DNA from: Daejeonella sp.
Lineage (GTDB): Bacteria; Bacteroidota; Bacteroidia; Sphingobacteriales; Sphingobacteriaceae
Direction of reading: 5' to 3'
DNA length: 64,000 nt
NCBI RefSeq assembly: GCF_030684675.1
Contig: NZ_JAUXXZ010000052.1
Coordinates: forward strand, 62,001-126,000
Shown here: piece by piece, positions 25,753 through 34,035 of the stretch
Numbering within the stretch: position 1 is the stretch's first letter
How the letters are laid out: every line of letters begins with the position of its first letter
The notes under the pieces: generated by a model
The model's database searches: none
What the model saw: only the letters and a program-made list of their open reading frames with translations
What the model was told of the DNA's origin: nothing
Translations under genes and position numbers: made by a program

Positions 25753-25758
25753 CCTCCT
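25753..25758 (-). promoter_or_regulatory. Strong Shine-Dalgarno AGGAGG before hsp20
   Basis: The minus strand reads TAGGAGGATATCAAAATGG, placing AGGAGG 8 nt before the ATG. Most other starts in the window lack a recognisable SD, so this gene is probably translated at high level. Confidence 0.8.
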
Positions 25759-25890
25759 AAATTTTTAATTAGTTATTTCAAACTACTCGACAATGTGTAT
25801 ACCATTTTGCATATTGCACAAAAACAAGTCAAAATAAAAGACAAACTGGCAGAAAAATTTATTTTTTACAGACATAATGACAATATTCAC

Positions 25891-26313
25891 ATGAAAGGAT
25901 ATCATTTCAAGACTCAGATTCCCATTCGTTTTGCAGACATAGATGCTTTAGGCCATGTAAATAACGCTATATATCTTACTTATTTTGAGATAGCACGATC
26001 GGCTTACTGGGCTGAAATAATTGAATGGGACATGAAATTACTCGGAATCATAATCAGAAAATCAGTGGTTGATTATCTTAGACCAATAACACTTTCTGAT
26101 ATTGTATATGCTTATGTCAGAACTTCAAAAATTGGCAACAGTAGTTTTGAACTGGAATACGTTCTTGTAACAAACATTAATGGCACTGAAGAAATATGTA
26201 CTACCGGGCAAACGCTCTGTGTCTCATTTGATTATGCACTTCAAAAACCTACCCAAATTCCGGCACAGCAGCGCATTAAGATGGAAAACAGTATGAAGTA
26301 CAACTTTGAGTAA
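25891..26313 (+). CDS. Acyl-CoA thioesterase, YbgC/4HBT family
   Basis: About 140 residues from the ATG at 25891 (MKGYHFKTQIPIRFADIDAL). The GTG at 25795 would add 32 residues that are not family sequence. The active-site block is 'RFADIDALGHVNNAIYLTYF' (D-x-x-G-H-V-N-N), with 'LGIIIRKSVVDYLRPITLSD' and 'TTGQTLCVSFDYALQKPTQI' later. 4-hydroxybenzoyl-CoA thioesterase-fold hot-dog proteins hydrolyse acyl-CoA or acyl-ACP. Substrate unknown. Confidence 0.9.
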   Translation: MKGYHFKTQIPIRFADIDALGHVNNAIYLTYFEIARSAYWAEIIEWDMKLLGIIIRKSVVDYLRPITLSDIVYAYVRTSKIGNSSFELEYVLVTNINGTEEICTTGQTLCVSFDYALQKPTQIPAQQRIKMENSMKYNFE

Positions 26314-26339
26314 TTAAGGTCAGATATCTGCTTGCAGGA

Positions 26340-27737
26340 TTAGAATATTTTACCGGGATTCAGTATTCCCTTTGGATCAAAAACTGATTTAATACCACGC
26401 ATCAGGTTAAGATGGACTGCCGAGTATTTTATATCCATGTACTCACGCTGCACTGACCCTATACCATGTTCCCCGGATATAGTACCACCAAGGGAGACGG
26501 TCAGCTCAAATATCTCTCGTATACCCTCTTTTAATTTTGTATTCCAATCCTCATCAGACATATTACCCTTAATGATATTGATGTGCACGTTTCCATCCCC
26601 GGCATGACCATAACAAATAGACTGAAAACCAAATCTTGCTCCTATTTCCTTTATTCCATAAATCAGTTTTGCTAATTCTGCCCTTGGCACCACTGTATCT
26701 TCCTCCTTATAAATTGAATTCGACTTTACAGATAATGGCATTGTACGCCTCAATCTCCATATAGACTCCTTTTGAGCCGCAGTATCTGCAAAAAGCACAT
26801 CTGAACAGGAATTATTCTCAAGCACTTCGTTGATCTTTTCACAATCAGTCAAAAGTACATCCAAATCGTTCCCGTCGACCTCTATCATTAAAAATGCCTG
26901 TGCTTCATCTTTAAGGTCGAATTGAAAATGATCATACTCTATTACCCATTCAACCGCCCTCCGCTCCATAAACTCAAGCGTAGAGGGTGTTACTCCGGCT
27001 CGAAAAATCGCAGAAACTGCCTCGCAAGCCTGCTCATTACCTGGAAAAGATGCCAGCATAACCAGGTTTTGTGTAGGACGCGATATTAGTTTTAATACTA
27101 TTTTGGTTATGATACCGAGTGTACCCTCAGAACCAATCATTAACTGCGTGAGGTTATAGCCCGAAGCATATTTGAGTGTATTAGCTCCTGTCCAGATTAT
27201 TTCACCATCGGGAAGAACCACCTCAAGGTTCAATACATATTCTCTGATGGTTCCATATTTTACGACTCTTGGCCCTCCACTTCCATGGGCAATATTTCCA
27301 CCAATAAAACAAGAGCCTTTACTGGAAGGATCTACCGGATATAACAATCCCCTTTCGGCGATGGCATTCATGAAAACTTCGGTAATTACCCCCGGTTCAA
27401 GAGTTGCCTGAAGATTACGCTCATCAATCTCAATGATCTTATCAAACCTCTCCATAGAGATCAAAAGTCCGCCCATTACTGGCAAGGCCCCGCCACTTAG
27501 TCCCGTACCGGCACCTCTGGGGGTAACTGGAATCATGTACTTATTACATAATTTAAGCAGCATTGAGATCTGCTCTTTACTATCCGGTCTGACAACTACT
27601 TCCGGATAGAAAATCAGATCTTCAGTCTCATCATGGGAATACTTCTCAAGTTTATCATGATCTGTAAAAACGTTCTCTGCTCCAGTAATTTCAGAGATTT
27701 CGATTAAAATATTCTCACTAATCTGGTTAAAAGACAT
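26340..27737 (-). CDS. FAD-linked oxidase, GlcD/D-lactate dehydrogenase family
   Basis: About 465 residues from ATG 27737, which is 2 nt after the folB stop; the TTG start at 27761 is rejected. The FAD-binding-4 domain contains 'VTPRGAGTGLSGGALPVMGG' and 'PSSKGSCFIGGNIAHGSGGP'. The C-terminal FAD-oxidase domain contains 'CYGHAGDGNVHINIIKGNMS' and 'GTISGEHGIGSVQREYMD' (His and Glu of the active site). The family oxidises D-lactate or glycolate with FAD. Which substrate is not clear. Cotranscribed with folB by position. Confidence 0.93.
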   Translation of the reverse strand: MSFNQISENILIEISEITGAENVFTDHDKLEKYSHDETEDLIFYPEVVVRPDSKEQISMLLKLCNKYMIPVTPRGAGTGLSGGALPVMGGLLISMERFDKIIEIDERNLQATLEPGVITEVFMNAIAERGLLYPVDPSSKGSCFIGGNIAHGSGGPRVVKYGTIREYVLNLEVVLPDGEIIWTGANTLKYASGYNLTQLMIGSEGTLGIITKIVLKLISRPTQNLVMLASFPGNEQACEAVSAIFRAGVTPSTLEFMERRAVEWVIEYDHFQFDLKDEAQAFLMIEVDGNDLDVLLTDCEKINEVLENNSCSDVLFADTAAQKESIWRLRRTMPLSVKSNSIYKEEDTVVPRAELAKLIYGIKEIGARFGFQSICYGHAGDGNVHINIIKGNMSDEDWNTKLKEGIREIFELTVSLGGTISGEHGIGSVQREYMDIKYSAVHLNLMRGIKSVFDPKGILNPGKIF

Positions 27738-27738
27738 A

Positions 27739-28104
27739 TTATCTGCTGAACGAAAGTTCAATGGTTGAATTATTTATTTCGGCACTCATTGGGGGATGCA
27801 TTTTGTGGATAGAAATACGAATCATCTGAACAGCGAGAAACTCATGCCTGATCCGCTCAAGTATGCTATGCGCTACAGTTTCTATTAACTTACGCGGAAT
27901 TTTCATTTCTTCTGATGCGATTTGCAACAATCGTTCATAATTAACTGTATTCGCAATATCATCAGCACCTGAACCATACACCTCGAGTTCTGTATCAATA
28001 TCGACAATAAATTCTGTCCCCAGGATCTGCTCTTCGGGATAAAATCCGTGATATGAAAAAAAACGAACTCCGTTCAAGCTTACCTTTTGTTTGATAATTC
28101 CCAT
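27739..28104 (-). CDS. folB: Dihydroneopterin aldolase
   Basis: A 121-residue FolB: 'VSLNGVRFFSYHGFYPEEQI', with the substrate residues 'GTEFIVDIDTELEVYGSGAD' and 'DIANTVNYERLLQIASEEMK'. 'LIETVAHSILERI' and 'QMIRISIHKMHPPMSAEINN' follow. It makes 6-hydroxymethyl-dihydropterin in folate synthesis. The GlcD-type gene starts 2 nt downstream on the same mRNA. A -7 box lies 4 nt ahead of the ATG. Confidence 0.95.
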   Translation of the reverse strand: MGIIKQKVSLNGVRFFSYHGFYPEEQILGTEFIVDIDTELEVYGSGADDIANTVNYERLLQIASEEMKIPRKLIETVAHSILERIRHEFLAVQMIRISIHKMHPPMSAEINNSTIELSFSR

Positions 28105-28108
28105 TACA

Positions 28109-28116
28109 CAAAAATA
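28109..28116 (-). promoter_or_regulatory. Candidate -7 element immediately before folB
   Basis: Minus-strand TATTTTTG, 4 nt before the folB ATG; again suggests a start at or near the codon. No -33 TTG at normal spacing is visible. Confidence 0.35.
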
Positions 28117-28247
28117 GATTAATTAAAATATACTCTATGGCGTAACTGGTCAATTAATTGTTCTCTGTTGAATAATTATTCCAATCAAAAAATAATATCT
28201 AATTTCATAATCCTCAAATTCATATCTTGTTTAAATATTATATTAAA

Positions 28248-29015
28248 ATGAAAAGAATCACTTTAATCGCCGCTATCTTAACAATTCTGATAAACAGTAG
28301 CTCCGCTCAGCAGAATGCAAATCCAAAAGACACAGAAGCATGGTCACCTGTCCCGAAAATTGTTCAACCACAAAAAAATGCGTTATCAGCACCTGAAGAT
28401 GCAATTATATTATTTGGAGGAAAGGATCTTAATCAATGGCAAACAGCTAAGGATCAATCTGAAGCAAAATGGACGGTAGCTAATGGACAATTCACCGTAA
28501 AAAAAGGAACAGGAAATATTCAGACCAAAAGATCATTTCTGAATTATCAAATGCACATTGAGTGGTATATACCCGAAAACATTACAGGCACCGGTCAGGC
28601 AAGAGGCAATAGTGGAATATTTCTGGCATCTACCGGCAAAGGAGATGAGGGTTACGAATTACAAGTCCTCGATTCGTATAATAACATTACTTACAGTAAT
28701 GGTCAGGCTGGAAGTATTTATAAACAATTTATACCATTGGTAAACGCATCCAGAAAACCAGGAGAATGGCAATCATACGATATTGTTTGGACCGCACCGG
28801 TATTCAATGAAAATGGCACTTTGAAATCTGCCGCAAGGGTAAGTGTGTTGCATAATGGGATATTGATTCAAAACAACATTGAGCTCAAGGGAGAAACAGT
28901 GTATATTGGGCCACCTTTCTATAAAAAACACGGACCATTGCCTATCAAATTACAGGACCACGGAGATCCAAGTGAACCAATAAGCTTTCGTAATATTTGG
29001 ATAAGAGAATTATAA
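28248..29015 (+). CDS. Exported DUF1080 (3-keto-disaccharide hydrolase) family protein
   Basis: About 255 residues from ATG 28248, with signal peptide 'MKRITLIAAILTILINSSSA'. The jelly-roll domain runs from 'DAIILFGGKDLNQWQTAKDQ' through 'FLNYQMHIEWYIPENITGTG' and 'GNSGIFLASTGKGDEGYELQ' to 'PLPIKLQDHGDPSEPISFRN'. This is the DUF1080/3-keto-glucoside hydrolase fold (concanavalin-like), common in Bacteroidota. The role is likely glycoside or keto-sugar hydrolysis in the periplasm, with substrate unknown. TTG start at 28227 rejected because it would mask the signal. Confidence 0.88.
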   Translation: MKRITLIAAILTILINSSSAQQNANPKDTEAWSPVPKIVQPQKNALSAPEDAIILFGGKDLNQWQTAKDQSEAKWTVANGQFTVKKGTGNIQTKRSFLNYQMHIEWYIPENITGTGQARGNSGIFLASTGKGDEGYELQVLDSYNNITYSNGQAGSIYKQFIPLVNASRKPGEWQSYDIVWTAPVFNENGTLKSAARVSVLHNGILIQNNIELKGETVYIGPPFYKKHGPLPIKLQDHGDPSEPISFRNIWIREL

Positions 29016-29188
29016 AAACAACCTGTTCATAAATCAGGCCTTTTATAAAATTTGCAAAGAATCGAATTTGCTTAAAATTAATCACACAGATAAGCTGGGA
29101 GGCTATGATTGCCTTTATCCCTGGTCTCCATACTAGTTTGAATTATTTTGGCTTGAAAATTGAATGTTTGCATTCAAAAATAAAAGAC

Positions 29189-30655
29189 ATGAAAAATCAA
29201 TTAATCCTGATCTGTTTAAGTGCATCGCTTCTTTTGGCAAGTTCATGTGCCGTTAACCCGGTTACAGGGAAAAAACAGATCGTTCTGATGTCAGAGAGTC
29301 AGGAAATTGCCATGGGCGCAGACGCTGATCCACAAATTGTTGCTCAATATGGACTTTATGAAAATAAAATACTTCAGGATTTCATCACTCAAAAAGGTAA
29401 TGAAATGGCTGCGATATCCCACAGGCCAGATCTCAAATATGAGTTTAAGATTGTCGACTCAGAAATATTAAACGCATTTGCCGTACCAGGTGGGTATGTT
29501 TATTTCACAAGAGGCATCATGGCTCACTTCAACAATGAAGCTGAGTTTGCAGGTGTTTTAGGACATGAAATAGGACATATTACGGCAAGACATTCAGTTT
29601 CACAACAAAGCAAAGCCATTCTTGGTCAGGTTGGATTGATTGGCAGTATGATTCTTGTACCTCAGGTTGCAGAATTTGCCGAACCATTATCCCAGGGCTT
29701 AGGCCTGTTATTCCTGAAATTCGGCCGGGACGCTGAACGTCAATCAGACGAACTTGGAGTTGAGTATTCTTCAAAAATTGGCTATGATGCTAAGGAAATG
29801 GCCGGTTTTTTCAACACTCTCGAAAGACAGCGTGTAGGAACAGAGAGCGCAGAATTACCGGATTTTATGTCCACACACCCTAATCCCGGAGACAGAAATA
29901 TTGCTGTTACTAAACTTTCTGAAGAATGGAAAAAGAAGTTAAGCCTCAGCAATCCTAAGGTAAGCAGAGAAAGCTATTTAAAAAAGATTGAAGGTTTAAT
30001 CTACGGGGAAGATCCTAAACAAGGCTTCCTGGAGAACAACATTTTTTATCATCCAGAATTAAAGTTCCAGTTCAATACACCACAAGGCTGGAATTACCAA
30101 AACACTCCACAAAAGGTACAAATGGCACCCAAAGATGGGAAAGCACTCCTTATGATGACACTTGCACCCGGAAGCTCACTTCAGGAAGCAGCAAGCAATG
30201 TAGTACAGAAAAATAATCTTCAGGTTTTAGAATCAAATCAGATTACTGTCAATGGTTTGAACGCGATCTCTATGGTTGCAGATGTAAAAGCAGAACAACA
30301 ACAACAGCAACAACAACAGCAGGCATCCTCAGTCAGAACTTTATCCTATCTCATTCAATACAATAAAAATATTTATCTGATACTTGGAGCTAGTTCAGTG
30401 AATGATTTTAATACTTATTCCCAGTATTTTCTTCAATCAATGAAAAATTTTAAAGAGTTAAAAGATGCTTCCAAACTGAATAAGCAGCCTGAAAGGATAA
30501 GAATCAAACCAGTTAAACAAAGTGGAACCCTTAAACAGGCACTTAACAGTTACAATATGCCAGAAAACAAACAGGAAGAAATTTCCTTATTGAATGGAAT
30601 GCAACTCACAGACAGGGTATTGGCGGGATCTCTTATAAAAATTCTGGGGAAATAA
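29189..30655 (+). CDS. M48 family zinc metalloprotease, lipoprotein
   Basis: About 488 residues from ATG 29189. A lipoprotein signal comes first ('LICLSASLLLASSCAVNPVT', lipobox L-A-S-S-C). The zinc motif is 'EFAGVLGHEIGHITARHSVS' (HExxH) with the third ligand in 'ERQSDELGVEYSSKIGYDAK'. A second region after residue 270 (about 290-488) contains a glutamine run of nine codons and ends in the K-rich 'EISLLNGMQLTDRVLAGSLI'. M48 proteins such as BepA and LoiP act in envelope protein quality control. The upstream ATG at 29105 lacks a signal and is rejected. Confidence 0.93.
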   Translation: MKNQLILICLSASLLLASSCAVNPVTGKKQIVLMSESQEIAMGADADPQIVAQYGLYENKILQDFITQKGNEMAAISHRPDLKYEFKIVDSEILNAFAVPGGYVYFTRGIMAHFNNEAEFAGVLGHEIGHITARHSVSQQSKAILGQVGLIGSMILVPQVAEFAEPLSQGLGLLFLKFGRDAERQSDELGVEYSSKIGYDAKEMAGFFNTLERQRVGTESAELPDFMSTHPNPGDRNIAVTKLSEEWKKKLSLSNPKVSRESYLKKIEGLIYGEDPKQGFLENNIFYHPELKFQFNTPQGWNYQNTPQKVQMAPKDGKALLMMTLAPGSSLQEAASNVVQKNNLQVLESNQITVNGLNAISMVADVKAEQQQQQQQQQASSVRTLSYLIQYNKNIYLILGASSVNDFNTYSQYFLQSMKNFKELKDASKLNKQPERIRIKPVKQSGTLKQALNSYNMPENKQEEISLLNGMQLTDRVLAGSLIKILGK

Positions 30656-30658
30656 TAT

Positions 30659-30703
30659 AAAGAGGTAAAAAGCCTGAAAATAAAATAGGCCTTTTACCTC
30701 TTT
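30659..30703 (+). terminator. Rho-independent terminator after the M48 gene
   Basis: Arms AAAGAGGTAAAAAGCCT (30659-30675) and AGGCCTTTTACCTCTTT (30687-30703), 17 bp with one mismatch and an 11-nt loop. T-rich sequence follows, and it starts 3 nt after the stop codon. Confidence 0.9.
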
Positions 30704-30792
30704 ATTTATAGCTTGATATGGTTAAATTTGTATTGCGATCAATACGAACTTATTAGTCATTCTTTAATTCAATTTCCCTGAAATCATCCTTT

Positions 30793-32064
30793 ATGAATAA
30801 ATACTGGTACTATTTAACAGGGTTAAACCAGGAATTCTCGCTGGAATCAAGAATATTTCATTCCTTTTGTATAGTTGCCTTCTTTATTCTTACTCTTTGT
30901 GTTCCACTTAATCTGATCTTAGGTCTACCAATCTCGGCCTTACTTGCTGTGGTAGCATTAATAGCTCAAGCTTGTCTTTATTATCTATCAAGGTTTAAGT
31001 ATAAAACACAAATCAGCCTTTGGTTATCCATATTCATTATCCATATTATTATAATAGTAAACTATTTCTTCAATTCCGGGATTCAGGGGCCTAGCTTTTT
31101 ATTACTCGTTGCCATTTTCTTTCTGGTCATTTCACTCTCAAAACCAAAGGAATACTGGTTTTTCATCAGTCTGAATTTAGTTGTAGCCAGTGGTTTAGCC
31201 TTGTTTGAATATTTATACCCTGAATTAGTCGAAAAGTCTTACATGGGGCGTGGATTTCATTTCGGGGATATCATTTCTACTTATTTTATAAGTGTTTTGA
31301 CCATTCTGATTGGTTTGCGCTATATAAAAAAGAATTACTACATAAGCCAGAATTTGCTGGAAACAAAAGCTGCTGATCTTGAACGTATAAATAGCACGAA
31401 AAATAAACTATTTACAATAGTTTCCCACGACCTTAGAGCCCCATTAGCTACAGTTAGAAGTTATTTAGAAATCCTGTCAAATTTAGATCCCGCGAAGGAG
31501 AACTGGCTGGAAATACAAAGTGACCTGATAGAGATGACCCAAAATACAGATAATATGCTCTCCAATATCCTGATGTGGTCTGCTTCTCAAATGGAAGGAA
31601 TAAGCATTAATAAGAAACCGATTCTTCTTGCCGACACCCTAATTCCTGTAATCAGGGTATTTCAATCAATTGCAAATGCCAAGCAAATAGCTTTAAACTT
31701 TGAAATTGACCCTGGTCTTAAGGTATTGGCAGATGAGAATATGTTGCAACTTGTCATTCGAAATATCTTAAGCAATGCGATAAAATTTACCAATAACGGA
31801 GGAAATATTCAACTGACAGTAGAATCTGATTATCCAAACTATGTAATCAAAATAAGCGACAATGGTATAGGAATGACCGATCAGATTAAAGATTCCATAT
31901 TCAGCTTGAAAGCAGAATCTTCTTTTGGTACAAAAAATGAAAAGGGTGTTGGTTTGGGTCTAAATTTAAGCAAGGAATTTACCGATATGCAGGGTGGCAG
32001 AATCTGGTTTGAAAGCGCTTCTGGCAAGGGAAGCACCTTCTATATTTCGATTCCAATAGCCTGA
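30793..32064 (+). CDS. Orphan sensor histidine kinase with membrane-spanning N-terminus
   Basis: A 423-residue kinase. Residues 1-185 hold about six hydrophobic helices ('LILGLPISALLAVVALIAQA', 'SIFIIHIIIIVNYFFNSGIQ') with very short loops, so sensing is probably in or at the membrane. The H-box is 'LFTIVSHDLRAPLATVRSYL', the N-box 'IRNILSNAIKFTNNGGN' and the G boxes 'KISDNGIGMTDQI' and 'GVGLGLNLSKEF'. No response regulator lies next to it. Autophosphorylates on the H-box His. Confidence 0.93.
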   Translation: MNKYWYYLTGLNQEFSLESRIFHSFCIVAFFILTLCVPLNLILGLPISALLAVVALIAQACLYYLSRFKYKTQISLWLSIFIIHIIIIVNYFFNSGIQGPSFLLLVAIFFLVISLSKPKEYWFFISLNLVVASGLALFEYLYPELVEKSYMGRGFHFGDIISTYFISVLTILIGLRYIKKNYYISQNLLETKAADLERINSTKNKLFTIVSHDLRAPLATVRSYLEILSNLDPAKENWLEIQSDLIEMTQNTDNMLSNILMWSASQMEGISINKKPILLADTLIPVIRVFQSIANAKQIALNFEIDPGLKVLADENMLQLVIRNILSNAIKFTNNGGNIQLTVESDYPNYVIKISDNGIGMTDQIKDSIFSLKAESSFGTKNEKGVGLGLNLSKEFTDMQGGRIWFESASGKGSTFYISIPIA

Positions 32065-32177
32065 TCATCAATTTTCTACAGTATTTAAATACTACCTTAT
32101 TTTAATTAAGAAAATTCGACTTGTCCCTCAACAAACCTCAACCTTGATATAAACTTGCCATTTTACCGTTTTTTTTG

Positions 32178-32356
32178 TAAATTTGTAAAAAAGCACAAGC
32201 TATTCTTTTTCATGCCTGCTGGTCAATTCGACTGATCTTGGTTTCTTTCCTGTAATAAAAACAGAATAATCCTGATCCATTCCTTTGTTGAATTTTCAAT
32301 GCCTCTCTGGCTGCATACATTTGAACCGGATAGTAATTATTAAATAATTTACAGAC
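32178..32356 (+). promoter_or_regulatory. Promoter box and long 5' leader of the small charged-protein gene
   Basis: TAAATTTG (32178-32185) is a perfect -7 box, after which about 165-170 nt of non-coding leader precede the ATG at 32357. That is much longer than other leaders here. Long leaders are a feature of cold-shock mRNAs, but no known RNA element was recognised. The rest of the 32065-32356 gap shows nothing clear. Confidence 0.45.
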
Positions 32357-32566
32357 ATGGCAAAATCCCAGGCAACCTTCATGAAGAAGCAGCTCGAAAA
32401 GAACAGGGCAAAGAAAAAAGAAGATAAAGAACAACGTAAGCAGGAACGCAAACAGAGTTCAAATGGCGGAAAGCTCGAAGATATGCTTGCCTATGTAGAT
32501 GAGAATGGAGAACTTTCCTCTACTCCTCCTGAAAACAAACAAGCCCTAAGACCATCAAACCGATAG
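32357..32566 (+). CDS. Small highly charged protein related to the N-terminal part of Bacteroidota cold-shock proteins
   Basis: A 69-residue protein: 'MAKSQATFMKKQLEKNRAKK' then 'KEDKEQRKQERKQSSNGGKL' and 'EDMLAYVDENGELSSTPP', ending '...LRPSNR'. The K/E-rich helix followed by 'AYVDENG-x(L/I)-x-x-T-P-P' is, as I recall, the N-terminal module of Bacteroidota proteins that continue into a cold-shock domain. Here the gene ends before any cold-shock domain, and none is found in another frame downstream. Free-standing versions exist. Function unknown. Confidence 0.75.
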   Translation: MAKSQATFMKKQLEKNRAKKKEDKEQRKQERKQSSNGGKLEDMLAYVDENGELSSTPPENKQALRPSNR

Positions 32567-32611
32567 CTTGTTTCTAAGTCTGAACATACAACATTTAAAC
32601 GATTAGGTAAT

Positions 32612-32797
32612 TCAGGTTTGTGGGAAATCGGGCAATGTCATCCAATGAGTAAAATCTCCGATTGAAACCTTATCCTCGGCAACAATAAACTTATTATAAA
32701 TTTCACTGTAATAACCGAAGTATATTTGTCCGCCATCAAATAACAAAACATCCACTGCCTGTTCAGGCAACTCATCTTTAACTAAAATCCATACCAT
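32612..32797 (-). CDS. DUF551-like small protein
   Basis: A 61-residue ORF, MVWILVKDELPEQAVDVLLF to 'GDFTHWMTLPDFPQT'. The paired ends W-I-x-V-K-D-x-L-P...V and T-H-W-M-x-L-P-x-x-P are the DUF551 signature, a family frequent in phage and accessory regions. Function unknown. No phage gene is near. A small-ORF artefact cannot be excluded, but the motif match is good. Confidence 0.72.
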   Translation of the reverse strand: MVWILVKDELPEQAVDVLLFDGGQIYFGYYSEIYNKFIVAEDKVSIGDFTHWMTLPDFPQT

Positions 32798-32915
32798 ACC
32801 CTAAAGATATAAACTATTGTCGAAATGGTTTTATACTAATTCAGGCTGAAAACAGCAAGGGTGAAGGTTACATATCACTGAAAAACAGCATATTAAGATC
32901 ATTTTAAGGGAATTA

Positions 32916-32923
32916 TAATTTTG
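32916..32923 (+). promoter_or_regulatory. Candidate -7 element for the 139-aa membrane protein
   Basis: TAATTTTG matches TAnnTTTG, 56 nt before the ATG at 32980, in the 182-bp gap downstream of the DUF551-like gene. Confidence 0.4.
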
Positions 32924-32979
32924 CAGAAGTCAAACTTTAGAAGTAAATTTCTTTATAAAATCTTAAACCAACTCTCATT

Positions 32980-33399
32980 ATGAACTCAAAAACATTTTTA
33001 ATCGGTATTGCAGGAGGCATTATAGTCTTCCTGATGGGATTCTTAATCTATGGAATACTATTGATGGATTATTTTGGTGCGAACATGAGCTCCTACCCCG
33101 GACTCATAAAAGAACCCATGGAGATCTGGGCAATTGGAACAGGAAATATTATATGGGGGATTCTGCTGGCCTATTTTCTGAATACAGTGAAAATTGAATC
33201 AGGTATTCAGGGTGCTATCCATGGCGCATCATTGTTCTTCCTGTTTGGTCTGGGAGCTAATTTCGTTTTCTTCGGGCAGTACAATTTAATGCCCCTTTCA
33301 CTGGCTTTTGTTGATGCACTTTGCATGGCTCTTTTAGGTGGAGTATCCGGGGCAGCAATTGGATGGCTGCTTGGCAGAAAATCAGAAAAAAGTAGCTGA
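32980..33399 (+). CDS. Small polytopic membrane protein, unknown function
   Basis: A 139-residue protein with four hydrophobic segments: 'TFLIGIAGGIIVFLMGFLIY', 'AIGTGNIIWGILLAYFLN', 'AIHGASLFFLFGLGANFVFF' and 'ALCMALLGGVSGAAIGWLLG'. The glycine-rich helices and a short 'GRKSEKSS' tail recall DUF1761-like membrane proteins common in Bacteroidota, but I cannot fix the family. No partner gene nearby. Confidence 0.75.
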   Translation: MNSKTFLIGIAGGIIVFLMGFLIYGILLMDYFGANMSSYPGLIKEPMEIWAIGTGNIIWGILLAYFLNTVKIESGIQGAIHGASLFFLFGLGANFVFFGQYNLMPLSLAFVDALCMALLGGVSGAAIGWLLGRKSEKSS

Positions 33400-33443
33400 A
33401 AAAAAGTAGAACAATAAAAAATCTTAGCTGAATAGGAATAAAA

Positions 33444-33474
33444 AATGGGGAATATCTTCCAGATATTCCCCATT
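33444..33474 (-). terminator. Terminator of the APFVWG-repeat gene
   Basis: Perfect 14-bp arms AATGGGGAATATCT (33444-33457) and its reverse complement (33461-33474), 3-nt loop. On the minus strand the hairpin is followed by TTTTT (plus-strand A run at 33440-33445). It is 41 nt after the stop of the minus-strand gene. Confidence 0.88.
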
Positions 33475-33515
33475 AAAAAAGAGGAAAACAACATTTAGAA
33501 TCTATTCTTTAATAT

Positions 33516-33848
33516 TCAAATTTCGGGTGCAGTTTCTTCCGGATTTCCCCAAACGAACGGTGCTACAGGCACATTCGCATTTTCAGCTTTAATATTTTTC
33601 AATGATTCAGGAGCGGTTTCATGCGGACTCCCCCATACAAATGGTGCGACAGGCACATTCAGATTCTTAAATCCTTTAACTGACTTTATAGAATCAATTA
33701 TATCATCAGGGCTACCCCATACAAATGGAGCGACAGAAACCATCGATTTAGGTAGGTCATTTGAGAAATCTGAGCTTTTAAAGCCTGCTTTTGTATTCAG
33801 AGAAAAAGTTATTAAAACTACTGTGCTAAGTGCGAATATTGTTTTCAT
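33516..33848 (-). CDS. Small exported protein with three APFVWG repeats
   Basis: About 110 residues from ATG 33848. A signal peptide (MKTIFALSTVVLITFSLNTKA) is followed by three copies of V-A-P-F-V-W-G-(S/N)-P, first at about residue 38. The copies are spaced exactly 28 residues apart: 'VAPFVWGSPDDIIDSIKSVK', 'VAPFVWGSPHETAPESLKNI' and a C-terminal truncated 'VAPFVWGNPEETAPEI'. In the repeat the Asp/Glu-rich part follows G-S-P. I do not recognise a named family. The longer reading from 33905 lacks signal-peptide logic. It has its own terminator. Confidence 0.82.
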   Translation of the reverse strand: MKTIFALSTVVLITFSLNTKAGFKSSDFSNDLPKSMVSVAPFVWGSPDDIIDSIKSVKGFKNLNVPVAPFVWGSPHETAPESLKNIKAENANVPVAPFVWGNPEETAPEI

Positions 33849-34013
33849 GTTTTTGTTTTTTGTTTGATTGTTGACCAAATGTACCCTGCTAATCAAAGCC
33901 GGCATATACCTTTTTGGCAGGATACAGCAACAATTCGGTAAGTGCAGGAAAACTGTCGGTAAAAAACCTTCCGCTTAGATATCTGATTTACTACAAATGA
34001 GAATCGATTTATG

Positions 34014-34021
34014 TAGTTTTG
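34014..34021 (+). promoter_or_regulatory. Candidate -7 element for the acyl-CoA dehydrogenase gene
   Basis: TAGTTTTG matches TAnnTTTG and lies 14 nt before ATG 34036. It shows that the upstream start at 33997 would precede the transcription start, which supports the downstream ATG. Confidence 0.5.
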
Positions 34022-34035
34022 AAAAAACCAATAAT

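Noticed and set aside
32567-32611. Frameshifted cold-shock domain after the 69-aa gene
   Set aside because: The 45-nt gap contains no cold-shock motif in any frame.
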